In this document: positions 32,391 through 40,921 of the stretch, piece after piece
How the letters are laid out: every line of letters begins with the position of its first letter
Position numbering within the stretch: the first letter of the stretch is position 1
Source of the DNA: Archangium sp.
GTDB taxonomy: Bacteria > Myxococcota > Myxococcia > Myxococcales > Myxococcaceae
Length of the DNA: 64,000 nt
Assembly (NCBI GenBank): GCA_030695565.1
Contig: JAUYRZ010000111.1
Coordinates: 1-64,000, forward strand
Direction: 5' to 3'
The notes under the pieces: model-generated
What the model was told of the DNA's origin: nothing
Databases searched by the model: none
Seen by the model: only the letters and a program-made list of their open reading frames with translations
Made by a program: the position numbers and the translations under genes

Positions 32391-32698
32391 GCCTGCTGAC
32401 CCACGTCGTGGAGCACGTCTCGGAGATCGCCGCGCCGCCCTCGCGCCTCTTCGAGGTGCTCACGAAGCACGATGCTCCTCTTTCATGGCGGCACGCTCGA
32501 ACAGGGCAGAAACGGCCTTCAGGGAACGAGCTCTTCACGCAGCCAGTCATCGCCGGTGCGGGTGAAACGAACCCGGCTGTGGGCGCCGGCCAACCGCAGC
32601 CAGTCGACGCGGGCCACCGTGACCGTCACCACGACGAAGTTCTCTGGCGGCTCAGCCGTGTCGGCGGCGGGCGGGAGGCTCGGCGGGCCGACGACTGA
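32387..32698 (+). pseudogene. possible truncated SRPBCC-like ORF
   Basis: GTG 32387 overlaps the NmrA stop as GTGA. The first residues (VEHVSEIAAPPSRLFEVLTK) look like the opening strand and helix of a START/SRPBCC protein (polyketide-cyclase family), but similarity stops after about 40 codons and the rest of the frame is antisense to the PNPOx-like gene. A former third gene of the NmrA operon is therefore probably truncated here. Confidence 0.35.
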
Positions 32699-33061
32699 GC
32701 CCGGTGCAGGGCCCAGCCAGGCCGCGCGTCGCCCGGCCAGGCGTTGCCAGCTCGTCTTGCGCAGCACCGCTGCTTCATCGACAGCACCCGGACCATGCAC
32801 GGTCGCGAGCCCGTCGAGCCGGAACTGATCCTCGGTGCGCTCCCACCACGCCAACACAGAGACGTGGGGCGATCGCTGGAGATGGTGGATCTTCTCGCTG
32901 CGGGCGTCGGTGAAGAACCACGGCTGACCCCCGCGCGTGAAGCCACGCAAGACGACCGTGCGAAGCGACGGGGCGCCTCGTTCATCGACCGTCGCCACCT
33001 GCACCCGATTGCCAGGCCGGTTGCGGGCGCGCTGTGTTTCGAAGACTTCGAGCCACTTCAT
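32519..33061 (-). CDS. pyridoxamine 5'-phosphate oxidase-like FMN-binding protein
   Basis: ATG 33061 (MKWLEVFETQRARNRPGNRV) gives 180 aa with the split-barrel flavin fold. Typical segments are NRVQVATVDERGAPSLRTVV, PWFFTDARSEKIHHLQRSP and VSVLAWWERTEDQFRLDG. The C-terminal dimerisation region (FVVVTVTVARVDWLRLAG) resembles the Alr4036-type PNPOx subfamily rather than classical PdxH. It probably binds FMN and may oxidise PNP/PMP or another substrate. Four bases separate its start from the stop of the upstream esterase. Confidence 0.82.
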   Translation of the reverse strand: MKWLEVFETQRARNRPGNRVQVATVDERGAPSLRTVVLRGFTRGGQPWFFTDARSEKIHHLQRSPHVSVLAWWERTEDQFRLDGLATVHGPGAVDEAAVLRKTSWQRLAGRRAAWLGPAPGSVVGPPSLPPAADTAEPPENFVVVTVTVARVDWLRLAGAHSRVRFTRTGDDWLREELVP

Positions 33062-33065
33062 GGGG

Positions 33066-34394
33066 TCACCGCTGATTATCCCAGGTGCCCCCACCGGTGG
33101 CCCACGCATCTATCCACGCCTTCAAGTTCGTTCCGCCATCGCGGCTGCTCACCGGCGCGCCGAGGCCACCATCGGCCAGCAGCGTGCCGTACTTCGGCAG
33201 CATCACGTGCTCGCGCCCTGGCAGCCTGAAGTACTTCGCGTTCACCGTCGCCGCGTAGCGATCCTCCACCGCGATCAGGTTGGTGGTGTACGTGCCGAAC
33301 GGCGGGTTGAGCCAGCTGTCGGTGGAACCACCCGAGTACATGAAGCGGGTGATCACCTGATCTTCAGAGAACGCGAGCAACGCCACGCGCGAAGTGGGTG
33401 CGTCGTCGATCATGTACTGGATGATCTCCGGCAGGCCCGCATCGCAGCTGGTGCAGGTGGCAGGCAGCTGCATGTTCCACTCCGTCTTCCACGCCTCGAA
33501 GTACGGGGTCTGCACCATGGGCGCCGAGTCCGCGAGCAGGTGCACCGCCGCTTCGGGGAACGCGTCACGCACGCGCTTCAAGTTGAGTGACGCTCCGTAA
33601 CCGCCGCCGCTCACGCCGGTGAGCCAGATGGTGCGCACCGAAGGATGACGGCCCCGCAGGTTCGCGAGGTACGCGTCCATGTTGGTGGCGCCCGCGAAGT
33701 GGTGCACCAACGGCTGCACGGGGTCGAAGGCCCCCGCTTTGGTGTGGTACGTGCGCGTCGTGTTGCCCGAGTGAAGGTCGCCGGTGCAGTACGGCACGAA
33801 CACGTAGCTCGCGTTGCGCAGCGGGTTCTCGGCGCGCCGGGAGAAGAGCAGCGCGTTCTCGAGGGTCGCGAGATCGGAAGGAAACGCGCCGCCGCCATCA
33901 GCCGGATAGGGGTTGCCCGCGGCCACGTTGGCGGCCAACGGTTTGGTCCCACCGGCGTCGTCCCACAGACACAACGAGTCGCTGCCGTAGTTGCACACCG
34001 GCCCCCAGCGGAAGAGCGAAGGGTGGCAGGTGCCGTTGTTCCAGCACGCGCCGCCGCCTTGCAGAAAAAGCACGAGCTCGTCGCTCGCGCCGGCGTTGTA
34101 ACCAATGCCCGCTTGCGACCCGAGCGCGCACTTGCTGCCCGGCACGCCGATGAAGGTCCAGCCCAGGTCAGGGAGAATGGAACCTGCGTCGACGCCGGCG
34201 TCGGTCATTCCCGCGTCGACGTCGGCATCGTTGACTCCTGCGTCGACCGCACCGGCATCCACGTTGCCGGCATCCACGCCTGAATCAGCGGCGCTGCCAC
34301 CTCCGCTGCCGGTTCCCCCACCCACGGGCGGAGGTCCACAAGCGGCCACACTGAGCAGCGCGAGCAACAGTTTCGAATGTTTGAGCGTGGTCAT
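33066..34394 (-). CDS. pectin acetylesterase-family lipoprotein
   Basis: ATG 34394 yields 442 aa with MTTLKHSKLLLALLSVAAC, lipobox VAAC, then a Gly/Ser and 'DAG'-repeat linker. The hydrolase domain has the oxyanion motif VLFLQGGGACWNNGTC, the nucleophile elbow GVSGGGYGASLNL (GxSxG) and a late GREHVMLP supplying His, as in plant-type pectin acetylesterase/Notum family. Cys pairs (WNNGTCHPS, PVCNYGSDSLC, TCTSCDAG) suggest disulphides. Probably deacetylates polysaccharide or another ester at the cell surface. Confidence 0.85.
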   Translation of the reverse strand: MTTLKHSKLLLALLSVAACGPPPVGGGTGSGGGSAADSGVDAGNVDAGAVDAGVNDADVDAGMTDAGVDAGSILPDLGWTFIGVPGSKCALGSQAGIGYNAGASDELVLFLQGGGACWNNGTCHPSLFRWGPVCNYGSDSLCLWDDAGGTKPLAANVAAGNPYPADGGGAFPSDLATLENALLFSRRAENPLRNASYVFVPYCTGDLHSGNTTRTYHTKAGAFDPVQPLVHHFAGATNMDAYLANLRGRHPSVRTIWLTGVSGGGYGASLNLKRVRDAFPEAAVHLLADSAPMVQTPYFEAWKTEWNMQLPATCTSCDAGLPEIIQYMIDDAPTSRVALLAFSEDQVITRFMYSGGSTDSWLNPPFGTYTTNLIAVEDRYAATVNAKYFRLPGREHVMLPKYGTLLADGGLGAPVSSRDGGTNLKAWIDAWATGGGTWDNQR

Positions 34395-34542
34395 GGGGGC
34401 CTGGAACACTAGACACGACGGCCACTCAAAACAGAAAGGCGACAACCGCCTCAGCAGCAGCCTTCGGGGGCTCCGCCGAAAGGAGGGAGGGTCGGTGCGC
34501 GATGTAAGCGAAGCGTTGAGATCGGCCGCGGATCGGCCGACC

Positions 34543-37506
34543 ATGCGTTCCATGTCGCCCTTCGTCTTGCTGGTCCTCCATCAGGTCGCGCCGTGCCCCG
34601 TTCCTCCCGTGCATTCTCCCGAGGCCATTCAGTTCGCGGTGCAGCGCGACCGTGACCTGGTGACGGCGTTGGATCGCGCGTTGACCTGTCGGCAAGGCGG
34701 CGGCGACTGCTCCGCCGAGGTCGCCCAGTGCACCACCACGCTCAAGGGCAACGCCGAGGCCGAGAGCGGCTTCGATGAAGCGCCTTACCTGGCGGATCTC
34801 GAGAGCCCGTACCGCGGGGAGATCTTCGCGCCGACCCGCATCTGGGTTCCCGGCACGCCCCTCACGGCGACGCGCTGCCCTGCTTCTTTGTTGGCGCTGC
34901 GTGACCTGCTGGGTCAGGCCAGCGATCGACAAGCCCGCCGCGCGTCGTTGTCACGCGAGTACGTGTCATACGTGGGCTGGGCGAAGGACGCGCAGGATCG
35001 CTGCTCCACGGGGCCGGCGCTTTCTCCGACTGATCTGCAGGCGCGTACGGCGAGCTCCGCGGTGATGAACGCCGAGCGTGAACGTGCGCTGGCCGCCGAG
35101 GCCCGCAGCCTGAGCGCCGCTGCGGAGACCGCGCGCATCACCGCCGAAACGTGGGCGAAGGAGCAGAAGGTGGCCGCTGATCAGGCGCGCGCTCGTGCCG
35201 ATGCCGCCAAACAGGAGCAGCTCTCGGCGGAAGAGACGGGCCGCCGTGAACGGGAAGCCGCCGAAGCCGCCACCCGCGCTGCCGAGGCCGCTGACAAGGC
35301 ACGCGTCGCCGCTGAGCTCGAGGCCGCGCGCACCCGCGATCAAGCCGCCGCCTCACGCAAGCTCGCCGCCGACGCGACGAAGCGGCAGCTCTCCGCTGAA
35401 GAGCGCACCGCCCGCGAGAAGGCGGCCAGTGAAGATGCCACCCGGGCTGCCGCGGCCGCCTTGAAGTCGGCAGAAGCCGCGGAGGCCGAAGCGAATCGTC
35501 AGAAGGAGCAGGCGCAGGCCGCCCGGCGCATCGCCGTCGACGCCACCGAAGCCAAACGGGCCGCCGAGCTGGTCGCCGTCCGCGAGAAGGACGCCGCCGA
35601 GGCCGCCGTGCGCACCGCCGAAGAAGCCGTGCGCGCGAAGGAGAAGGCGCAGCAGCAGGCCTCCGCTGATTCCGTGCGCGCCGCCGAGGCGCTCAAGGCC
35701 ACCGAGCTGGCGCTGGCAGATCAACGCACCGCAGAAGCCGCCGCGAAGACCGCGCGCGAATCGTCGGAAGCCGCCCAGCGCCAACTCGCCGAAGCGCGCA
35801 AGGGTCAGACCACCGCGCAGGAGCAAGCCCGGCTGGAGACCGCCAACGCCCAGGCCGCCAAGCTCGCCGCCGAAGAGGCCACCAACAAGAAGGTGCAGGC
35901 CGAGACCGCTGCGGCGCAGGCCGAGACCACCCGTCAGCAGATGGAAGCGTTGGTGAAGCAGGAGCAGGACGCCGCGCAGGAAGCCACCCGCCGCACCGAA
36001 GACGCCGCGCGCGGCAAGCTCACGGCGCAGCAGCGGCTCCAGCGCGAGAAGCAGCTCAGCGAAGCGGCGAAGAAGACCGCCGAAGAAGCAGCGGCCGCGC
36101 AGAAGGAAGCCGAAGCGAAGGTGGAAGCCGAGACCGTCGCGACCCGAGAAGCCCAGCGCCTGGCGGAGGAAGCGAAGGCGGCGCAGCTCTCGGCGCAGGA
36201 GCGGGCCGACAAAGAACGCGCTTCAGCCGAGGCGGCGCGGCAGGCAGCGCAGGCGTCGCTTCAGGCGAAGCTGGCCGCGGAGGCTCAGGTGCAGAAGCAG
36301 CGCGCGGCGACCGAAGCGAACAAGCGCCTCATCGAAGAGGCTGGGCTCAAGAAGCTCAGCGCCGAACAACGCGCCAAGCAGGAGCAGGAAGCCGCCGCCG
36401 ACGCCAAACACCGCGCGGAAGCCGCCACCGCGGCACGTGAAGCTGCCGAGAAACAGCTGGGTGAAGAGCAGGAGCGTGCGCGGGTGGCCCGTTCGGCAGC
36501 CGAAGCCTCGGACCTCGCCAGCAAGCAGGCGCAAGAGCGCTACGAGAAGGAGAAAGCGGCCGCTGAGCTGGCCGAGCTCAAGGCGCGTGAAGCGGTGGTG
36601 CAGGCCGCTCGCGAGAAAGAAGCGCGTGAAAAGCAGGAGAGCGCGGACGCGAAGGCGGCGGAGGACCGCAAGTTCGTCGACGCGCGCGAGGCGAAGAAGG
36701 CCGAGCTGCGCAAGCAGAAGCGCACCCTGGTGAGCACCGCCGAGGAGAACTACCAGCAGGCCCTCGAGGTCGCGAACCGCGCGAAGAACGCGGCCTCTGC
36801 CGCGGTGGCGCAGAACCCGGGCGGGGCAGGGGAGTTGGTGAAGGTCGCCGCCGACAGCCAGCTCGCCTTGCAGGCGGCCGATCGCGCTCGGGTGGAAGCG
36901 CGGCAGAACGCCGACGCCATCTACGTGGACGACAGCGATGAACGCTCGAGCGGCTCGGTGGGCATCACCGCGGGCGCCGGCTTCTTGCGCCTCAATGAAG
37001 GCAACATGCTGGGCGCGGCCGGTGGTGGTGCGTTCGGACTGCAGGGTGTGGCGCACCTCGGCTTCTGGTCCACCGCTCCGGCCCGTGGTCTCGCCAACGG
37101 CTTCGAGCTGCGGTTGTTGGGCCGGTTGTGGGGCTCGGCGGCTGCGGCGCCCGTCTTCTCCGTCGAGGGGCTGGTGACCGCGCGCTACTTCTTCGGTTTC
37201 TTCGGCGTGGGTCTGGCCGGTGACTTCCGCTTCATCGACTGGTCGGCGCAGAGCAAGTTGATCATCGGCGTGGGTCCGTCGGTCTCGGTGGCCTTCATCG
37301 ACAACCGCACCATGCGCCTGATGGTGGGCGCGCACTGGACACCCTTCATCTCGTCTGACTGGGGGCGGATCACCGGCGACCTCGAGTTCAGCTACAAGCT
37401 GTTCACGCTCTCGGTGGTGGCCGGTCGCGCCTCCGATGGCCCGCTCGAAGCGCAACGCAGCGGCTTCTTCGTGGGCGCCTTCGCCGGCATCCGCCTCGCC
37501 TGGTAG
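34543..37506 (+). CDS. 987-aa Ala-rich coiled-coil protein with C-terminal beta-barrel-like domain
   Basis: ATG 34543 (MRSMSPFVLLVLHQVAPCPV) gives a weak signal-like start. Residues about 20-165 are a small Cys-containing domain (LTCRQGGGDCSAEVAQCTT). From about 175 to 800 the chain is nearly uninterrupted helix of Ala, Glu, Lys, Arg and Gln with recurring blocks such as LSAEERTAREKAASE, LTAQQRLQREKQLSE and LSAEQRAKQEQEAAA, about 100-130 residues apart. The last 185 residues (SVGITAGAGFLRLNEGN onward, ending AFAGIRLAW) alternate as amphipathic strands with a terminal aromatic, as in outer-membrane barrels. Role unknown; an envelope-spanning or surface fibre is a reasonable idea. Confidence 0.8.
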   Translation: MRSMSPFVLLVLHQVAPCPVPPVHSPEAIQFAVQRDRDLVTALDRALTCRQGGGDCSAEVAQCTTTLKGNAEAESGFDEAPYLADLESPYRGEIFAPTRIWVPGTPLTATRCPASLLALRDLLGQASDRQARRASLSREYVSYVGWAKDAQDRCSTGPALSPTDLQARTASSAVMNAERERALAAEARSLSAAAETARITAETWAKEQKVAADQARARADAAKQEQLSAEETGRREREAAEAATRAAEAADKARVAAELEAARTRDQAAASRKLAADATKRQLSAEERTAREKAASEDATRAAAAALKSAEAAEAEANRQKEQAQAARRIAVDATEAKRAAELVAVREKDAAEAAVRTAEEAVRAKEKAQQQASADSVRAAEALKATELALADQRTAEAAAKTARESSEAAQRQLAEARKGQTTAQEQARLETANAQAAKLAAEEATNKKVQAETAAAQAETTRQQMEALVKQEQDAAQEATRRTEDAARGKLTAQQRLQREKQLSEAAKKTAEEAAAAQKEAEAKVEAETVATREAQRLAEEAKAAQLSAQERADKERASAEAARQAAQASLQAKLAAEAQVQKQRAATEANKRLIEEAGLKKLSAEQRAKQEQEAAADAKHRAEAATAAREAAEKQLGEEQERARVARSAAEASDLASKQAQERYEKEKAAAELAELKAREAVVQAAREKEAREKQESADAKAAEDRKFVDAREAKKAELRKQKRTLVSTAEENYQQALEVANRAKNAASAAVAQNPGGAGELVKVAADSQLALQAADRARVEARQNADAIYVDDSDERSSGSVGITAGAGFLRLNEGNMLGAAGGGAFGLQGVAHLGFWSTAPARGLANGFELRLLGRLWGSAAAAPVFSVEGLVTARYFFGFFGVGLAGDFRFIDWSAQSKLIIGVGPSVSVAFIDNRTMRLMVGAHWTPFISSDWGRITGDLEFSYKLFTLSVVAGRASDGPLEAQRSGFFVGAFAGIRLAW

Positions 37507-37534
37507 CGGTGCTTGTTCTGCTAGAACCATCGAC

Positions 37535-39289
37535 GTGAACGACCCGGAACCGCAGGCGACGCTTCACGATCCCGACGACACCGAGTCGGGGCTCAGCGGC
37601 ACTGCTTCAAGCCGCCCGGTGCGGCTGCTCGTCTTCTCCGGCGAGACCATCAGCAGCCATCCGCTCCTGCCGGGCAGCCACCTGGTCATCGGCCGCGCGG
37701 CCGAGTGTCAGATTCAAGTCGACGTGCCGGCGCTCTCCCGAAAACACGCGGAGATCCGCGGGGGGCCGCCGCTCACCGTGGAAGACCTGGGCAGCGCCAA
37801 TGGCACCCGGCTGCGCGGCGAGAAGCTGACGGCGGGCAATCGCGCCCGCCTGCGCGTGGGCGACGCCATCGAGATGGGCCCGCTCACCATCGTGGTGCAG
37901 CGCGACAAGGCCAACGTCGACGCGCGCCCCCGCCGGTTGTGGACCCACGGCTACTTCGAGGGCCGGCTGGAAGAAGAATGCGCGCGCGCCGAGGCCGCGG
38001 GCGTGCAGTTCACCGTGCTCCGCCTCAAGCTGCAGGGCACCTCGTCGCCGCAACTGGTGCAGGAGACGCTCGCCGCCCTGCTCGCGCCCACCGACGTCGT
38101 CGCCGCCTACGGACCCGGTGAGTACGAGGTCTTGATCTCCGGGAGCAGCCCCCAGCCGCTGATGCAGAAGCTCTCGGCCGCGCTCGACCAACGCGACGCG
38201 CACGTGCTGATCGGCGCTGCGATCTACGGCAAAGACGGGCGCGATCCCGACGCGCTGCTCTTCGAGGCCAACCGCCGCGTCGAGCGGGAGCGGGCCACCA
38301 GTGAACGCATGGCGTACGGCCAGGTCTCGGTCAAAGGCGTCATCATCGATGATCCGCAGATGCGCGCGCTGCATGCGCTGGTGAAGAAGGTCGCGCAAGG
38401 CGACATCTCGGTGCTGCTGCTGGGCGAGACCGGGGTGGGAAAAGAAGTGTTCGCCGAAGCGCTGCACGCCGCTTCACCGCGCGCGGGCAAACCGTTTCAG
38501 AAGTTCAACTGCGCGTCGTTCACCGAGACGCTGCTGGAGAGCGAGCTGTTCGGTCACGAGAAGGGCGCGTTCACCGGCGCGGTGAAGGCGAAGCCGGGGC
38601 TCATCGAGAGCGCCAACGGCGGCAGCGTATTGCTCGACGAGGTCGGCGAGATGCCGCTCTCCACGCAGGTGAAGCTCCTGCGGGTGCTCGAGGCACGCGA
38701 GGTGATGCGGGTGGGTGACGTCCGCGCGCGGCCCATCGACGTGCGCTTCATCGCGGCCACGCACCGTGACCTCGAGGCGCAGGTGGCGAAGGGGAACTTC
38801 AGGCAAGACCTTTTCTTCCGGCTCAACGGCATCTCGCTGGTGATTCCCCCGCTGCGCGAGCGCATCGCGGAGCTGGAGAGCCTCGCCCGTCACTTCATCG
38901 CGCGGGCAGCGCGGCAGTTCGGCAAGAGCCCCGAGCCGACCCTCACGCCCGAGGCGCTGGCGCTGTTGCAGAACTACGCGTGGCCGGGGAATTTGCGCGA
39001 GCTGCGCAACATGTTGGAGCGCGCGGTGCTGCTGGCCAACGACCGGTTCCTGGGGCCCGATGATCTGCCCCTCGACAAGTTGAGCGCGACGCCGCTCACC
39101 CGGCCCGCCGGTGAAGTGCACCCGATGGTGGCGCCCGACGTGGAAGGTGAACGCGCGAAGGTGGTGGCCGCGCTCGAGTTGCATGGCGGCAACCAGACGC
39201 TGGCCGCGCGGGCGCTGGGCATCTCGAGGCGCACGATGCTCAACCGGCTCGACGCCTACGCCATCCCCAGACCCAGAAAGGGAAAGTGA
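37535..39289 (+). CDS. FHA domain, sigma-54-dependent transcriptional activator
   Basis: GTG 37535 lies 28 nt after the previous gene and yields 584 aa. Domains in order: FHA at about 30-125 (HLVIGRAAECQIQVDVPALS then RKHAEIRG…SANGTRL), a GGDEF-like fold at about 135-255 whose signature is degenerate (AYGPGEYEVLIS), then a sigma-54 AAA+ domain with Walker A GETGVGKE at 297-304, GAFTGA at 344-349 and Walker B GSVLLDEVGEM. A Fis-type HTH (NQTLAARALGISRRTMLNRL) ends it. The FHA module binds phospho-Thr, so a Ser/Thr kinase probably feeds it. It drives sigma-54 promoters elsewhere. Confidence 0.93.
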   Translation: MNDPEPQATLHDPDDTESGLSGTASSRPVRLLVFSGETISSHPLLPGSHLVIGRAAECQIQVDVPALSRKHAEIRGGPPLTVEDLGSANGTRLRGEKLTAGNRARLRVGDAIEMGPLTIVVQRDKANVDARPRRLWTHGYFEGRLEEECARAEAAGVQFTVLRLKLQGTSSPQLVQETLAALLAPTDVVAAYGPGEYEVLISGSSPQPLMQKLSAALDQRDAHVLIGAAIYGKDGRDPDALLFEANRRVERERATSERMAYGQVSVKGVIIDDPQMRALHALVKKVAQGDISVLLLGETGVGKEVFAEALHAASPRAGKPFQKFNCASFTETLLESELFGHEKGAFTGAVKAKPGLIESANGGSVLLDEVGEMPLSTQVKLLRVLEAREVMRVGDVRARPIDVRFIAATHRDLEAQVAKGNFRQDLFFRLNGISLVIPPLRERIAELESLARHFIARAARQFGKSPEPTLTPEALALLQNYAWPGNLRELRNMLERAVLLANDRFLGPDDLPLDKLSATPLTRPAGEVHPMVAPDVEGERAKVVAALELHGGNQTLAARALGISRRTMLNRLDAYAIPRPRKGK

Positions 39290-39295
39290 AATGAG

Positions 39296-39326
39296 CTCTC
39301 CCTTCGGGAGGGTTGGGGTGAGGGGC
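39296..39326. repeat. intergenic hairpin repeat between convergent genes
   Basis: CTCCC/GGGAG pair around TTC (39298..39310), followed by GGTTGGGGTGAGGGGC. The right arm recurs inverted at 61079..61096. Position 6 nt after the activator's stop suits transcription termination. Confidence 0.6.
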
Positions 39327-39447
39327 AAGTCAGCCTGGAGCGCCGGAACATCACGAGCGCCAGCAACAACATTGGCCACGCGCCACCGGTCGAGCACCCG
39401 CTGGTTCAGAAGCCCCTGCGCCCGTCACGACACACGTGAGCTGAAGG

Positions 39448-39897
39448 TCAGGTCAGGTTCATCAGGTCGGGCATGCGCCGGTGCATCTCCTCGGAGGTCA
39501 GCTGCTCGACCACCGCGCTGATGCTCCAGCGGTTGCCGCCCTGGTCTTTCACGGTCGCCGTTCGGTGCCCGTAGAGCTCGTCTTGAGGAGGGGAAATCGA
39601 CGTGGCGCCCGCCTGGAGCGCGCGTTGGTACACCGCGTCGACCGTCTCTTCGCCCGGCACGTAGTACGAAATGGAGATCGGCATCGCGTCGAGGCCGGGC
39701 CGAGCGTCGCCGATCATCAACACCGAATCACTGATCAACACTTCGGCGTGCGCGACGCTGCCCCCGGGCCCTTCGTAGCGATCGACCACCTTCGCGCCGA
39801 ACGCCTCTTCGAGGAAGGCGATCACCTTCGAGGCGTTGGGCACGATGGAGGCGGGGGTCAGGCTGTGGTGGCCTTCGGGTCGTGGATATCCGGCCAT
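39448..39897 (-). CDS. VOC (glyoxalase/PhnB-like) family protein
   Basis: ATG 39897 follows AGGAG and gives 149 aa; the frame extends upstream without recognisable content. The fold is a pair of beta-alpha-beta-beta-beta modules: SKVIAFLEEAFGAKVVDRYE, AHAEVLISDSVLMIGDAR, TVDAVYQRALQAGATSISPP and YGHRTATVKDQGGNRWSISA. This matches the PhnB-like/YfaE-like branch of the VOC superfamily, whose members include metalloenzymes and antibiotic-binding proteins. Substrate not determinable. Confidence 0.9.
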   Translation of the reverse strand: MAGYPRPEGHHSLTPASIVPNASKVIAFLEEAFGAKVVDRYEGPGGSVAHAEVLISDSVLMIGDARPGLDAMPISISYYVPGEETVDAVYQRALQAGATSISPPQDELYGHRTATVKDQGGNRWSISAVVEQLTSEEMHRRMPDLMNLT

Positions 39898-39991
39898 GAT
39901 GCTCTCCTGCAGAAGAAAGAAATCTCCGACTGAGCAGGGCATAACCACCGCCCCCGTTGCGCAACACGGCCCGGCATGAACAGAACGGGTC

Positions 39992-40783
39992 ATGAAGGCG
40001 ACCGCGGCGAACGACAACCTGCCCGTAGACCCAGCGGCGGTCATCAGCGCCTTGTTGCGCAAGCGGGAGCCGGTCACCGACGAAGCCTTCGATTCCTTGC
40101 TCACCGAGCGGCCCCGCAAGAAGTCGCGCACCTACTGGTCGAGCGTGGAGGCAGCCCAGACCGCTTCCCGATTGCTGCGCGAAGCCGGGGCCACCCGCGT
40201 GCTCGATGCGGGTTCAGGCGTGGGCAAGTTCTGCGCGATCGCCTCGCTCGATTCTTCGCACCGGGTGTGGGGCGTCGAACGCCGCGAGGAGCTGGTGTTC
40301 GAGGCGCGACGGCTGGCCCAGCTGCTCGGCGCGGAGGTGGTGATCACCGAAGGCACGCTCGAGAAGGTCGACGCGAGCGAGTTCGACGGGTTCTATTTCT
40401 TCAACCCGTTCGGTGAGTACGTGGCGGCGGATGAAGATCGGTACGATCTCTCCAGCCCCCGGTCGTTCGACGCGTACATCCGCGATGCGCGCCTGGTGGA
40501 GCGCTGGTTGCGACAGGCGCCTCCCGGCACGGCGATGGTGACCTACAACGGCCTGGGGGGCCGCATCCCCGTGTCGTACCGGGTGCGTCACACCACGCAC
40601 GTGCGCGACGACACCATGCGGTTGTGGGTCAAGGAGAAGCCCGACGACTCGCGCGAGGCGTACATCGAGATTGAAGAAGAGCTGATCACCGCCAGCGAGC
40701 TGGCCCGCATGGCTGCCGAGAATGGGGCGTGTTTTGCCGACAGCCCGCTGGTGCGCGAGCTCAGCACGCCCGCAGAAGACTGA
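39992..40783 (+). CDS. class I SAM-dependent methyltransferase-like protein
   Basis: A 263-aa protein with a Rossmann methyltransferase core. Motif I is RVLDAGSGVGKFCAIASLD, motif II acidic end VWGVERREELVFEARRL, motif IV FDGFYFFNPFGEYVA with an unusual FNPF where methyltransferases of the N-type show NPP(F/Y). The N-terminal 60 residues are helical. Substrate unknown: the FNPF loop could point to an amino-group target, but this is weak. Confidence 0.82.
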   Translation: MKATAANDNLPVDPAAVISALLRKREPVTDEAFDSLLTERPRKKSRTYWSSVEAAQTASRLLREAGATRVLDAGSGVGKFCAIASLDSSHRVWGVERREELVFEARRLAQLLGAEVVITEGTLEKVDASEFDGFYFFNPFGEYVAADEDRYDLSSPRSFDAYIRDARLVERWLRQAPPGTAMVTYNGLGGRIPVSYRVRHTTHVRDDTMRLWVKEKPDDSREAYIEIEEELITASELARMAAENGACFADSPLVRELSTPAED

Positions 40784-40921
40784 AACTTCGGGAGAGGCAA
40801 GCCTGACCCGGCCCCCCCGCGAAGACTCGGCCAGAACCGCCCAGCACCCCGGGATCGTTCAGCCGCCTGAAGGTACGCAGGCTGCACTGACCGAACGCTC
40901 CCTTCTGTCTGAGCGCGCTCG

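Noticed and set aside
35100-36730. Apparent tandem DNA repeats in the coiled-coil gene
   Set aside because: The similarity comes from repeated Ala/Glu/Arg codons in a coiled coil, not from exact DNA repeats or spacers, so it is neither a CRISPR array nor a satellite.
36223-37530. Minus-strand frame of 435 codons antisense to the coiled-coil gene
   Set aside because: Repetitive Leu/Arg/Gly composition is the complement of Ala/Glu/Lys codon repeats; no start signal or domain.
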